Assembly (NCBI GenBank): GCA_021295755.1
Contig: JAGWBT010000039.1
Location: forward strand, 1-37,014
Reading direction: 5' to 3'
DNA from: Candidatus Poribacteria bacterium
GTDB lineage: Bacteria; Poribacteria; WGA-4E; PCPOR2b
DNA: 37,014 nt
Part shown: piece by piece, positions 8,037 through 16,444 of the stretch
How positions within the stretch are numbered: position 1 is the stretch's first letter
Layout: each line of letters starts with the position of its first letter
Translations under genes and position numbers: made by a program
The notes under the pieces: generated by a model
What the model was told of the DNA's origin: nothing
Seen by the model: the letters and a program-made list of their open reading frames with translations, nothing else
Databases searched by the model: none

Positions 8037-9233
8037 GTGCGCAACAGCGGTCAAAAAAGTATCTATCGGATATTAACCCCCATTCTGTTTCTTGCTGGAA
8101 TTCTCTTTTTCACGTTTCTTTCACGTGTTGTCTTTTCACCGCTGTTGGTGCTAATTGAGGAAGAACTGCACCTGTCCCATGCGAAATCAGGAAGTCTATT
8201 TCTCCTCATCTCTATCGGGTTTGCGCCTGTGATGTTGGGTTCAGGCTTCGTCTCCCAACGGCTTACACATCGCGGGACAATCCTGCTTTCCTCTATAACG
8301 TGTGGGGTGGCCGTTCTGATAATTGCTTTCAGTCCCTCGCTGATCGGCATTCAAGTTGGCATGGTAGTGCTTGGCATGGGTTCGGGTCTCTATTTTCCGT
8401 CGGCGATGTCGACGATGACCCGTTTGGTAGATCCGGAACATTGGGGAAAAGCGATTTCGCTGCATGAGGCAGGACCCACCATGGGATATGTCCTTGCACC
8501 TATCGTTGCCGAATTGGGTTTAAATTTTACATCGTGGCGTGGTGTTCTGATAATCGTCGGTGTTGGTGGCTTAGTGATGGCTGCGACATTCGCGCTATTT
8601 GGGCAGGGCGGCAGATTTGCCGGCGAACCACCACGATTGGATAACGTGGGACAAATCTTTTGCCAACCCTCATTTTGGATTATCGCTATTCTGATGAGTT
8701 TGGCTTGCGGGGCGAGTGTAGGCGTATACGCAATTCTGCCGGTCTATCTTATCAGCGAACAGGGACTAGACCAAGGGTTTGTGAATACCCTCGTTGGACT
8801 CTCGCGGATATCTGGGCTTGTGGCTGTTTTCCTCGCTGGCTGGTTGGCGGATCGCTTTGGTGCAAAACGGGTCATGGGGGGAATTTATACCGCAACTGCT
8901 CTTCTGACAGGCCTGATGGGCTTCAGTCAAAAGATTATCCTAGTGACGGTGGTATTTCTTCAACCGGCGGTTGTTGCTGCGTTTTTCCCCGTTGCGTTGT
9001 TGGGGCTTACAAATGTAGGACCTCCCCGCACTAGAAATGTTGCTGTCTCGTTGATGATACCCTTTGTTTACCTGTTTGGTGCTGGGGTCGTCCCCGCGGG
9101 GATGGGAGTGATGGGGGAATACTACGGATTTGCGCTTGGTTTCCTTCTGATGGGAGGGCTGCTGCTAGCTAGCGTATGTCTCCTGCTGTTTATGCGCGAC
9201 CGACCGGAACCTGTGCCTGATCTTGAGGGATAG
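8037..9233 (+). CDS. MFS transporter
   Basis: This is a 398-residue integral membrane protein with about twelve hydrophobic segments, a pattern typical of the major facilitator superfamily. The first helix (ILTPILFLAGILFFTFLSRVVF) follows a short basic cytoplasmic tail. The loop between helices 2 and 3 has the sequence SQRLTHRG, a degenerate form of the MFS motif A. The equivalent loop in the second half, AGWLADRFGAKRV, is an excellent motif A match. Translation appears to start at a GTG (8037), because no in-frame ATG lies upstream. An AGGAAGG stretch lies rather far, 19 nt before it. It probably imports or exports a sugar acid or oligosaccharide handled by the surrounding enzymes; substrate unknown. 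Confidence 0.92.
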   Translation: MRNSGQKSIYRILTPILFLAGILFFTFLSRVVFSPLLVLIEEELHLSHAKSGSLFLLISIGFAPVMLGSGFVSQRLTHRGTILLSSITCGVAVLIIAFSPSLIGIQVGMVVLGMGSGLYFPSAMSTMTRLVDPEHWGKAISLHEAGPTMGYVLAPIVAELGLNFTSWRGVLIIVGVGGLVMAATFALFGQGGRFAGEPPRLDNVGQIFCQPSFWIIAILMSLACGASVGVYAILPVYLISEQGLDQGFVNTLVGLSRISGLVAVFLAGWLADRFGAKRVMGGIYTATALLTGLMGFSQKIILVTVVFLQPAVVAAFFPVALLGLTNVGPPRTRNVAVSLMIPFVYLFGAGVVPAGMGVMGEYYGFALGFLLMGGLLLASVCLLLFMRDRPEPVPDLEG

Positions 9234-9358
9234 AGGGAATGCTGTTAGTGTTATAGTTAGATATGAGCGTACGATATTTTTTACATAGAGTGAATATTGT
9301 GAAGGGGTACTGGTATGGGTAGACGGAGAAAACCAATACCGAAATGAGGTTAAAAACG

Positions 9359-10486
9359 ATGAAAATTCGGAATATTCAAGCCTTTCCGCTCGCCTACCCT
9401 GAACCACATTACAAAGGTATCGAGCGGTATATTACCCTCGCCCGTGTGGAGACGGAAGATGGGGTGGTCGGCTGGGGAGAATGTATTTCACAGTTTCGGG
9501 AAGCGGCACTAGCAACGAAGGTCATTATTGAACAGGGGCTTGCGCCGTTGCTCGTAGGTGAGGATGCGATAGATGTTGACCGGCTCTGGCATATAATGCA
9601 GTCCCGTATCTGGTGGTATGGACCGGAAGGGATTGCTGCCTTTGGCGTGAGTGCCTTGGACATGGCGCTCTGGGATGTGAAAGGGAAAGCGCTAGGCCTG
9701 CCTGTTTGCCGGCTGTTAGGGGGACAGTTGCACGACAAGGTCGTTGCTATGGCGTCCTTTATCTTTGACATGGAGGATTTCGACTGGACGCTCAATGAGT
9801 TTCGTTTCCTCCGAGAGGAAGGATATCAGGTTGTCAAAGCTGGTTGGGGTATGCGACCCGAAGCACTCTTCGGCCAAGACCGGCAGCGCGACCTCGAAAT
9901 TGTGCGGCGGGTACGGGAAGTTATTGGCGATGACTTGGAACTCATTGTTGATACACCTGGGCATCACCGGCTCTGGGACGTTCCGACAGCGATTCAGCGT
10001 TTTCGGGAGTTGGAGCCGTATCGACTCCGATGGATCGAGCAGCCACTCCCGTCTCATGATCTTGAAGGACACGCCCGACTGCGGGCGGCGGTTTCCACTC
10101 CGATCGGCACGGGTGAGGACGAATGGAACGTCGAGAGTTACCGGCGCCTGATTCAGTCAGGAGGCATTGATGTGGTGCAGATAGATCCTGGTCGTTGTCA
10201 CGGTATCACGGGCTCGTTCCATGTCATCAAACTTGTTGAGGCGGAAAGCCTGGAGTTCAGTTTTCACACGTGGAGCAGCGCCCTCAACACCGCTGCTAGT
10301 CTACACCTGCTGGCCGGCTCGACGCACGGTGTAGCAATGGACTTCAAGCCGCATGAGTCGCCGATGCAGCACGAGTTGGTCAGCGATCCGTGGGTTCAAG
10401 AGGATGGTTATCTCGCCGTGCGGGAAACCCCCGGCTTGGGGGTTCAGGTGCGCGAAGATACGGTGCAGAAGTATTTATTTAGTTGA
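9359..10486 (+). CDS. Mandelate racemase/muconate lactonizing enzyme family protein (enolase superfamily)
   Basis: This enzyme of about 375 residues is probably a sugar-acid dehydratase or epimerase that abstracts a proton alpha to a carboxylate with Mg2+. The N-terminal capping domain begins MKIRNIQAFPLAYPEPHYKG. The barrel domain starts with FGVSALDMALWDVKGKALG. Candidate catalytic and metal residues are the Lys in YQVVKAGWGM, metal ligands Asp (LIVDTPGHH), Glu (WIEQPLPSHD) and Glu/Asp (GTGEDEW), and the His in FSFHTWSSA. I prefer the ATG at 9359 because GAGGT lies 8 nt before it; an in-frame ATG at 9344 sits on top of that ribosome site. The gene ends 12 bp before the ROK kinase. Confidence 0.9.
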   Translation: MKIRNIQAFPLAYPEPHYKGIERYITLARVETEDGVVGWGECISQFREAALATKVIIEQGLAPLLVGEDAIDVDRLWHIMQSRIWWYGPEGIAAFGVSALDMALWDVKGKALGLPVCRLLGGQLHDKVVAMASFIFDMEDFDWTLNEFRFLREEGYQVVKAGWGMRPEALFGQDRQRDLEIVRRVREVIGDDLELIVDTPGHHRLWDVPTAIQRFRELEPYRLRWIEQPLPSHDLEGHARLRAAVSTPIGTGEDEWNVESYRRLIQSGGIDVVQIDPGRCHGITGSFHVIKLVEAESLEFSFHTWSSALNTAASLHLLAGSTHGVAMDFKPHESPMQHELVSDPWVQEDGYLAVRETPGLGVQVREDTVQKYLFS

Positions 10487-10498
10487 GAGCGTTTGCAG

Positions 10499-11458
10499 AT
10501 GAGTTCACACGTCATCGGTATCGACATCGGTGGAACAAAACTTGCCACTGTTGTCGCTGATAAAAACGGAAATATCCTTCGGAAGGTGCGGCAGCCGACC
10601 GAGTCAGAGAAGGGACCGCGTCATGCGGTGCAGCTGCTCTTGGAGATGGTCGATGAGGTGATCGACTTGGCGGAATTGCGGCGCGGGGACATCTCAGGGA
10701 TTGGTGTGAGCTGCGGCGGTCCCCTCGACACGAAAACCGGCATTATCTATTCTCCACCCAATCTTCCGGGGTGGGATGCGCTGCCGTTGAGGGAGATGAT
10801 CGAGTCAAAGTTTCATATTCCGACGATTATTGAGAATGATGCGAATGCGAGCGCACTCGCCGAGGCGAGATTTGGGGGCGGACGTGGCTACGATTATGTT
10901 CTTTACATGACGATGAGTACAGGCATCGGCGGTGGCATTGTTGCCAATGGAGAGATCTACCACGGTGCAAATGACAGCGCAGGGGAGGTTGGCCATCAGA
11001 TCTTGCTTCCTGAGGGCCCCCTCTGTGGTTGTGGCAAATATGGGTGTCTGGAAGCCTTATGCTCAGGACCTTCGATTGCACGTCGTGCACAGGAGGCGAT
11101 TGCGGATCAACCGCACACCAAAATCTTGGCACTTGCAAGCGGGGAGATGAATAGCGTGAAATCGGAGCATGTGCTCCAAGCTGCACGGGACGGCGATGCC
11201 CTAGCAATGGCTTTAGTGGAAGAAACCGCGTACTACATGGGTTGGGGAATTGCGAATCTTGTTAATATCTTGAACCCCCAGATCGTGCTGCTCGGAACGA
11301 TTGCAGTTGCTGCCGGGGACTTGCTGCTAGACCCAATCCGACGCACCGTAACGGAAATGGCGATGCAACGTCCTTTAGAAGCTGTTAAAATTATGCCGGC
11401 GGAACTGGGTGATTCCATCGGTGACCTTGCTGCAATTTCGTTGGTGATTGGGGATTAG
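10499..11458 (+). CDS. ROK family sugar kinase
   Basis: This is a 319-residue cytoplasmic kinase of the ROK family, which phosphorylates hexoses such as glucose, N-acetylmannosamine or fructose with ATP. The phosphate-binding motif is IGIDIGGTKLA at the N-terminus. The catalytic Asp is in IIENDANASALAEARFG. The ROK zinc site is complete: GHQILLPEG followed by CGCGKYGCLEALCSG, giving the usual one His and three Cys ligands. It has no N-terminal helix-turn-helix, so it is a kinase rather than a NagC/XylR-type repressor. The start is the ATG at 10499; a TTG six bases upstream is less likely. It follows the enolase-superfamily gene by 12 bp and precedes the SIS isomerase, consistent with one operon. 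Confidence 0.93.
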   Translation: MSSHVIGIDIGGTKLATVVADKNGNILRKVRQPTESEKGPRHAVQLLLEMVDEVIDLAELRRGDISGIGVSCGGPLDTKTGIIYSPPNLPGWDALPLREMIESKFHIPTIIENDANASALAEARFGGGRGYDYVLYMTMSTGIGGGIVANGEIYHGANDSAGEVGHQILLPEGPLCGCGKYGCLEALCSGPSIARRAQEAIADQPHTKILALASGEMNSVKSEHVLQAARDGDALAMALVEETAYYMGWGIANLVNILNPQIVLLGTIAVAAGDLLLDPIRRTVTEMAMQRPLEAVKIMPAELGDSIGDLAAISLVIGD

Positions 11459-11543
11459 GTCTGAAGGAATGAACCCAACCGTCGCTGACAGAAACTAATC
11501 TAGTAGGACGGCACACCAGCCCATTAAAATTTGGAGATAATTC

Positions 11544-12104
11544 ATGGAACGCATTCAAGGATATATTTCGCATTTACAGGGCGTCTTGGAACGTCTCTCC
11601 TTAGCTGATGTTCGTCAGTCGATTGATCTTGTGATGGAGACATATCAGGCAGATCGACAAATTTTTGTCATCGGGAACGGCGGTAGTGCGTCTACTGCCT
11701 CACACATTGCGAATGACTTGAACAAAGGGGCGAGCGTGCCCGGAGTGCGTCGCTTTCGGGTGATTAGCTTAACCGATAATGTGGCGACGATGACGGCTTG
11801 GTCAAACGATATATCTTACGATGATGTGTTTGTCGAGCAACTTAGAAACTTGGTCAACCCCGGCGATTTGCTGATTGCAATCAGCGCGAGCGGTAACTCT
11901 GAAAACATCATTCGGGCGATTCGTCATGCCAAGGCTATTGGGTGCAAAACTATTGGTTGGACAGGGTTCGGTGGTGGAAAGCTACGGGAGATGGCAGATG
12001 TCAGTGTTGTGGCAGACAGCTATGACTACGGTCCGGTTGAAGATGTACATCTCATTCTCAACCACATCCTCCACTCTTGGATTCGGAAAGAACTTACGGA
12101 TTAA
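11544..12104 (+). CDS. SIS domain sugar-phosphate isomerase (GmhA-like)
   Basis: This 186-residue protein is a single SIS domain similar to phosphoheptose isomerase GmhA. The phosphate-binding segment is FVIGNGGSASTASHIANDLNKG near residues 37-60. A second SIS signature is DLLIAISASGNSENIIRAI near 111-130. The C-terminal EDVHLILNHILHSWI contributes the His/Glu pair usual in this group. Members aldose-ketose isomerise phosphosugars or bind them as regulators. It follows a ROK kinase whose product could be its substrate. A TTGGAG ribosome site lies about 9 nt before the ATG. True heptose synthesis is less likely than a catabolic isomerase, because no other heptose genes are present. Confidence 0.85.
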   Translation: MERIQGYISHLQGVLERLSLADVRQSIDLVMETYQADRQIFVIGNGGSASTASHIANDLNKGASVPGVRRFRVISLTDNVATMTAWSNDISYDDVFVEQLRNLVNPGDLLIAISASGNSENIIRAIRHAKAIGCKTIGWTGFGGGKLREMADVSVVADSYDYGPVEDVHLILNHILHSWIRKELTD

Positions 12105-12148
12105 GAATTGAGGTCGTATTAAGCAAAAAAACAGAAAGGAGAAGGTAC

Positions 12149-13048
12149 ATGCAATATAGGAGACTTGGACGCACGGAGCTAGAGGTTTCGGAACTCGGTT
12201 TCGGCGCATGGCACATCGGCTGGACACCTCCGGAAGAGGGAGATGAAGTCGGACAGCTCCTCAACCGCGCGCTCGACGCTGGCGTTAATTTTATCGATTC
12301 TTCGGCATCATATCGTTGGAGTGAAGAACTGGTTGCCAAATATATTGGCCATCGCCAAGACGAATTTTATTTCGCCACTAAGTGTGGTTCGTGGCGGGTA
12401 CAGCAACCGGATGGCGAATGGGTACAAACTTTGGACTACTCCGCCAAAGCTATTGAGCCGCAGATTGACCGGAGCTTACAACGACTGAAGACAGATTGCA
12501 TTGACATTATGCAACTACACAGCCCCAAATATGAAGATGTAGCCTGCGGCGACAGCCTAGAGGGGCTCAAGAAGGCACAGGCAGCCGGCAAGGTGCGCTT
12601 TATCAGTTTATCAGCGGACGGTGATACTGCACGTAAGGCTATTGAGATTGGGGAATATGACACGCTGCAGCTCACCTATAACGTGCTGCGTCAGGAACCC
12701 GCGGAAGTCATTGCTGCTGCACGCGAAAAGGATATGGGTATCATCATCAAGGGGCCCATTGCGAATGCCATGTACGAACAATCGCACCCTAACGAAAATA
12801 ACGCAAAGACGTGGTACAACGCCCGGAAGATTCTTGCTCCGGAGGTAATAGGCAATATGTCCCGTGTAGAGGCTTCGCTGCGGTGGCTGCTGTGCGACCC
12901 GGACGTTCACACCGCGATTGTTGGAACAACCAATATTAACCACTTCGAAGACAATCTCGCCGGTACAGAACGTGGTCGGTTGCCGGATGAGATGTTGTCG
13001 GAAATCAGCTGTCGATATAAGGCGTTGATGACAGGAGACACGGAGTAG
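12149..13048 (+). CDS. Aldo/keto reductase
   Basis: This 299-residue cytoplasmic NADPH-dependent reductase has a complete AKR barrel. The N-terminal RLGRTELEVSELGFGAWHIG is the usual opening. The active-site region FIDSSASYRWSEELVAKYIG has the catalytic Asp and Tyr, FATKCGS the Lys, and IMQLHSP the His. The coenzyme-binding end TAIVGTTNINHFEDNL is also present. I place the start at 12149 because AGAAAGGAGAAGG lies directly upstream; a longer frame from 12077 would overlap the SIS gene and add a tail unlike the family. The long insert after the Lys (SWRVQQPDGEWVQTLDYS) is seen in AKRs that act on sugar or lactone substrates. It probably interconverts an aldehyde or keto sugar in the same pathway. 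Confidence 0.92.
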   Translation: MQYRRLGRTELEVSELGFGAWHIGWTPPEEGDEVGQLLNRALDAGVNFIDSSASYRWSEELVAKYIGHRQDEFYFATKCGSWRVQQPDGEWVQTLDYSAKAIEPQIDRSLQRLKTDCIDIMQLHSPKYEDVACGDSLEGLKKAQAAGKVRFISLSADGDTARKAIEIGEYDTLQLTYNVLRQEPAEVIAAAREKDMGIIIKGPIANAMYEQSHPNENNAKTWYNARKILAPEVIGNMSRVEASLRWLLCDPDVHTAIVGTTNINHFEDNLAGTERGRLPDEMLSEISCRYKALMTGDTE

Positions 13049-13094
13049 AGGTTGCTGAAATTAGCGATTGTGGACAAGAAACCTTGGAGGAGAT

Positions 13095-13946
13095 ATGCTA
13101 CGATATGTGTTCGCCGTGATGGTCCTTATATTTACGGCATCAATCTCGAAAGGCGTGGAGGTTGGAGATAGTGTTTTGCGGACGCCCATTACGTTCGGCG
13201 AGGCAGAGATCAAGTTCGCCGATTTTCATGGAAAATCTAACCTTATCGTTATAGGCGATATGGCGGAGCATTCAGAAGTGATCGCCCAATTGGAGCGGAG
13301 AGCAGCAAAGTATGATGCGACGCTTCTTCGTTTACAGGGGCTAGGCGAAATCCTAGTTATTGACAAGTCGGGGTATGTGCGTTGGAAGTTTCCTCACGCG
13401 TCCGACTCGGCACAGCCCACGATTGAAGAACTCGAATCTGAGCTAACAAAACTCAAACGCGACGAGCCACTGCCGATTGGTTCACCGGCGCCGGAGTTCA
13501 GACTCGTGGATGTGGAGAGTGGACTCCTTTTCAGTCTTTCCAAATACAAAGGGAAGAAGCACGTATTAGCGACGTTGCTGCTGCAAACCTACTGACCACA
13601 TTGTGCGAGGTTCACGTCGCAGGTTGCGGCGAATCACCAGTTATTTGATGAGGAGTATGAGACCGTTGTTATCGCTATTAAGCCCGAACCGAAGCCTGTT
13701 GTTTTTAGCTTCAAGGATCGGGTAATATCGACTCTCCCACTTCTAGCCGATCCGGGTTCCTCCGTTCACGAGGCATACGGAATTGTGAAGCCGTACCGTT
13801 TCCACAACCGAGATATGTATCTGCCGGCCACATTCCTCATTGATAAACAGGGTATCCTGAGATGGATGTACATCGGCGAAAATAACTCTGACCGTCCCAG
13901 TTTGGACTCGATTGTTGAACAACTTGAGCAATTGAACGCTGAATGA
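13095..13946 (+). CDS. Candidate selenoprotein: secreted two-domain redoxin with UxxC active site (in-frame TGA read as Sec)
   Basis: Read conventionally the gene stops at TGA 13593-13595. The same frame continues without interruption for 117 codons to TGA 13944-13946 and completes a thioredoxin/AhpC-TSA-type redoxin. The TGA falls exactly on the first position of the redox motif: LLLQTY-U-PHCARFTSQV, giving UPHC in place of CPHC. With Sec the protein is 283 residues, with Sec167. Residues 1-20 look like a signal peptide (basic start, then FAVMVLIF), so a periplasmic or exported location is likely. Residues 21-120 form a degenerate redoxin-like domain without cysteines. Residues 127-283 are the active domain, with GSPAPEFRLVDV at its start and the cis-proline in YLPATFLIDKQG (Pro244). 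GGAGG lies 4 nt before the ATG; an upstream TTG at 13068 is unlikely. A SECIS-like hairpin follows the TGA. The alternative, a nonsense pseudogene, is less likely because the stop sits at the catalytic position. Confidence 0.82.
13609..13635 (+). promoter_or_regulatory. Candidate bacterial SECIS element
   Basis: Twenty-five nt separate the in-frame TGA (13593-13595) from the apical loop, within the 16-37 nt range known for bacterial SECIS elements. The upper stem CGTCGC (13615-13620) pairs with GCGGCG (13626-13631, one T-G wobble) around the loop AGGTT (13621-13625), which has G in its first two positions. Below a two-base CA bulge, GGTT (13609-13612) pairs with AATC (13632-13635). The core GCAGGUUGC closely resembles the GCAGGUCUGC core of the E. 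coli fdhF SECIS. The structure was folded by eye. Confidence 0.75.
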
Positions 13947-13962
13947 ATTGTAGGAGCATACT

Positions 13963-15210
13963 ATGACTTCAAAAGACTTTATTGTTAAAGACGTTGAGCG
14001 GATTGTACTAAACGTACCTTTCCATCCGCGTTGTGCCCATGTAAAAGAGGTTCGGGTCTCCGACTGGTCGATCGTGGAGTTGTGCAGGGTGACCACAGCT
14101 TCGGGTGTGGTTGGTATTGGAGAGACACTTCCGCATTATACATGGGGACGATCGGGAGACGAACAGTTTAATCGGGTGCGTGATCGAAACCTCTTTGATT
14201 TTCTGATGGACGACAGTCTCGGTGCTGGGCTACAAATGGCACTGTTCGATGCCGCCGGCAAATTACTGGATGTGCCGTGCCATCGGTTGATGGGATCGCA
14301 GTATCGTGAAACCTGTCCTGTGTCTTGGTGGGCGCAAGATATGAAACCCGAAGAGTGGGCAGCGGAGGCAAAAACAGCGGAGGCGCACGGCTTTACAAAT
14401 ATCAAGGTGAAAGCGCGTCCTTGGTTTGACATCGACCAACAACTGGCAGCGGTCTGTGAAGCAGTACCACCCCACTTTAAGTTGGACGCAGACTTCAACG
14501 GTCTGTTGCTAGGCGTAGATTTGGCGGCGCCGTTAATCAGCCGTTTGGAACGGAAATACAGCAATTTGGCGATTGTGGAATCCCCTATTCCCCAGGAGGA
14601 TGTGGCAGGAAATGCGCTGCTCCGACAGAAAATACATACCCCGATTGCCATGCACATGGGTAATCCACCCGTGATGACCGCGATTCAGGAGGGCGTGTGC
14701 GACGGGTTTGTCATCGGCGGGGGTGTCAATCGCACCCTGAAGGAGGGCATTCTGGCGGAGCAGGCTCAGATGCCGTTCTGGTTGCAGATGGTGGGTACAG
14801 GGTTGACTACTATGTTCTCTGTCCATTTGGGCGCGGTATTGGAGAGTGCTCGTTGGCCCGCCATTCCGTGTATCAACATTTTTTCGCACACCTTGCTCAA
14901 GGAATTTAAGGTAGAAGGTGGGCATGTTAAAGTTCCAGAAGCACCGGGGTTGGGTGTCGAACTGGACTCGGATGCGATCGAGCGATTCCGCGTTGAATCG
15001 GATTTCAAGAAGCCGGTTGCACGTCAGATCCATACCATTCTGTGGCCCGATGGCCGGCAAACGCACTATCCAGATGGTGGTTACCGAACGGTCTTTCTAG
15101 CGGGTAAACTGCCGCCGTTCCTACCGGGCGTTTCCTTAGAGCGACGTTTGGATGATGGTTCGGGGGCGTTCGATCGGGAGTATAAGGAACTATTCCCCGA
15201 AGCGAATTGA
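13963..15210 (+). CDS. Enolase superfamily enzyme (mandelate racemase-like), second paralogue
   Basis: This 415-residue protein is a second, divergent enolase-superfamily member in the locus. The barrel starts with LGAGLQMALFDAAGKLLDVPCHRLMG. The KxK proton-shuttle motif is in FTNIKVKARPW. Metal ligands appear as Asp in FKLDADFNG and Glu in AIVESPIPQED; the third is not obvious, because the following strand reads TPIAMHMGNPP. It has a C-terminal extension of about 80 residues beyond the usual barrel, ending YKELFPEAN. A TAGGAG ribosome site lies just before the ATG, and only 16 bp separate it from the selenoprotein candidate, so the two are probably co-transcribed. The reaction is probably dehydration or epimerisation of a sugar acid; the unusual third ligand makes this uncertain. 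Confidence 0.82.
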   Translation: MTSKDFIVKDVERIVLNVPFHPRCAHVKEVRVSDWSIVELCRVTTASGVVGIGETLPHYTWGRSGDEQFNRVRDRNLFDFLMDDSLGAGLQMALFDAAGKLLDVPCHRLMGSQYRETCPVSWWAQDMKPEEWAAEAKTAEAHGFTNIKVKARPWFDIDQQLAAVCEAVPPHFKLDADFNGLLLGVDLAAPLISRLERKYSNLAIVESPIPQEDVAGNALLRQKIHTPIAMHMGNPPVMTAIQEGVCDGFVIGGGVNRTLKEGILAEQAQMPFWLQMVGTGLTTMFSVHLGAVLESARWPAIPCINIFSHTLLKEFKVEGGHVKVPEAPGLGVELDSDAIERFRVESDFKKPVARQIHTILWPDGRQTHYPDGGYRTVFLAGKLPPFLPGVSLERRLDDGSGAFDREYKELFPEAN

Positions 15211-15250
15211 TAGCACTTAACTCACCGTCCTCAGCCAAAGGAGCAGCACG

Positions 15251-16438
15251 ATGAACTTTTCAAGTGCGACAGTTTCCGCCTTTACCATTCCGCCGACCGT
15301 GATCACGGGGATTGGGGCAGCGGAGCAGGTCGGCGAGCAAGCGAAACGACTGGGCGGAGAGACAGCGTTGGTTGTGACAGATCCGGGCATTAATAAACTC
15401 GGTTACGCCGATGGGATTGTAAAACAGCTGAACGCCGTTGGGATTAGCGCATCCATCTTTGAGGACGTGACACCTGATCCAACGCTGCAAAATGTTGACG
15501 ACGGCTTGGACCAGTATCGGGGCGAGGGCTGCAATCTGATTGTCAGTATCGGCGGTGGTAGCGCGATCGACTGCGGCAAGGGGATTGCCGTAAAACTAAC
15601 CAACGATGAACCACTCGCCGAATATATGGGCGTGAACAAGATTCCGAATCCGGGCGTGCCACTTATCGCTATCCCGACGACAGCAGGAACAGGCAGCGAG
15701 TGTACTAAAGTCACGGTGCTCACTGAAACTGAACAAAACGTGAAAATGATGCTCAGCAGCCCGTGCTTGTTAGCGCAGGTTGCGATTGTCGATCCGTTAT
15801 TGTCATTGACAACGCCGCCGCATCTGACTGCGGCGGTCGGGATAGATGCCTTGACACATGCTATTGAGGCGTACATCTCCAAACGCGCTCAACCGATTAC
15901 TGATGCGCTGGCGCTGAAGGCGGTTCGTCTGATATCCGGTTCGATGCGACAAGCGTGGGCACACGGCGAGAATATTGAGGCGCGGACGGATATGATGATT
16001 GGTGCTTCAATCGCTGGTATGGCGTTTAGCAATTCGTCCGTCGCATTGGTCCACGGGATGTCCCGCCCGATTGGGGCGTATTTCCATATTCATCACGGTT
16101 TATCAAACTCCGTCCTGCTGCTAGATGTCATGGAGTTCAGCGTCGTTGGAACACCTGCTCGCTTCGCCGACATCGCTCGCGCAATGGGTGAACCGACAGA
16201 GGGATTGTCGCTAATGGGGCAGGCAGATCGAGCGATTGCAGCGGTAGAGCGGTTGATTGATGATATCCAGATGCCGCGATTGGGAGAGATTGGCATTGAT
16301 CTGGACAAATTTGAGGCGGTCGTTGATCAGATGGCGTCGGACGCGATTGCGAGCGGTAGTCCGGCGAATAACCCACGCCAACCAACACACGAAGAAATTG
16401 TCGCGTTGTATCGGAGATGCTTCGCAGAACGGAAGTAG
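15251..16438 (+). CDS. Iron-containing alcohol dehydrogenase
   Basis: This 395-residue cytoplasmic protein is a group III (Fe-dependent) alcohol dehydrogenase using NAD(P). The N-terminal Rossmann-like part includes ALVVTDPGINKLG and the pyrophosphate-binding VSIGGGSAIDCGKGIA. The PTTAGTGSECTKVTVLT motif follows near residue 139. The metal site is complete: Asp and His in AVGIDALTHAIEAYIS, then His residues in ALVHGMSRPIGAYFHIHHGLSN. AAAGGAGCAGC before the ATG is a good ribosome site. Members reduce or oxidise short-chain alcohols, lactaldehyde or maleylacetate. As the last gene of the plus-strand run it could reduce an aldehyde produced upstream. It ends 6 bp from the convergent PhyH gene with no obvious terminator between them. 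Confidence 0.94.
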   Translation: MNFSSATVSAFTIPPTVITGIGAAEQVGEQAKRLGGETALVVTDPGINKLGYADGIVKQLNAVGISASIFEDVTPDPTLQNVDDGLDQYRGEGCNLIVSIGGGSAIDCGKGIAVKLTNDEPLAEYMGVNKIPNPGVPLIAIPTTAGTGSECTKVTVLTETEQNVKMMLSSPCLLAQVAIVDPLLSLTTPPHLTAAVGIDALTHAIEAYISKRAQPITDALALKAVRLISGSMRQAWAHGENIEARTDMMIGASIAGMAFSNSSVALVHGMSRPIGAYFHIHHGLSNSVLLLDVMEFSVVGTPARFADIARAMGEPTEGLSLMGQADRAIAAVERLIDDIQMPRLGEIGIDLDKFEAVVDQMASDAIASGSPANNPRQPTHEEIVALYRRCFAERK

Positions 16439-16444
16439 CGATGT

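Noticed and set aside
13068-13595. A 175-residue redoxin ending at the TGA, or a frameshifted pseudogene
   Set aside because: The downstream 117 codons are in the same frame and complete the redoxin domain, and the TGA lies at the catalytic Cys position. Neither a frameshift nor a complete short protein explains this.
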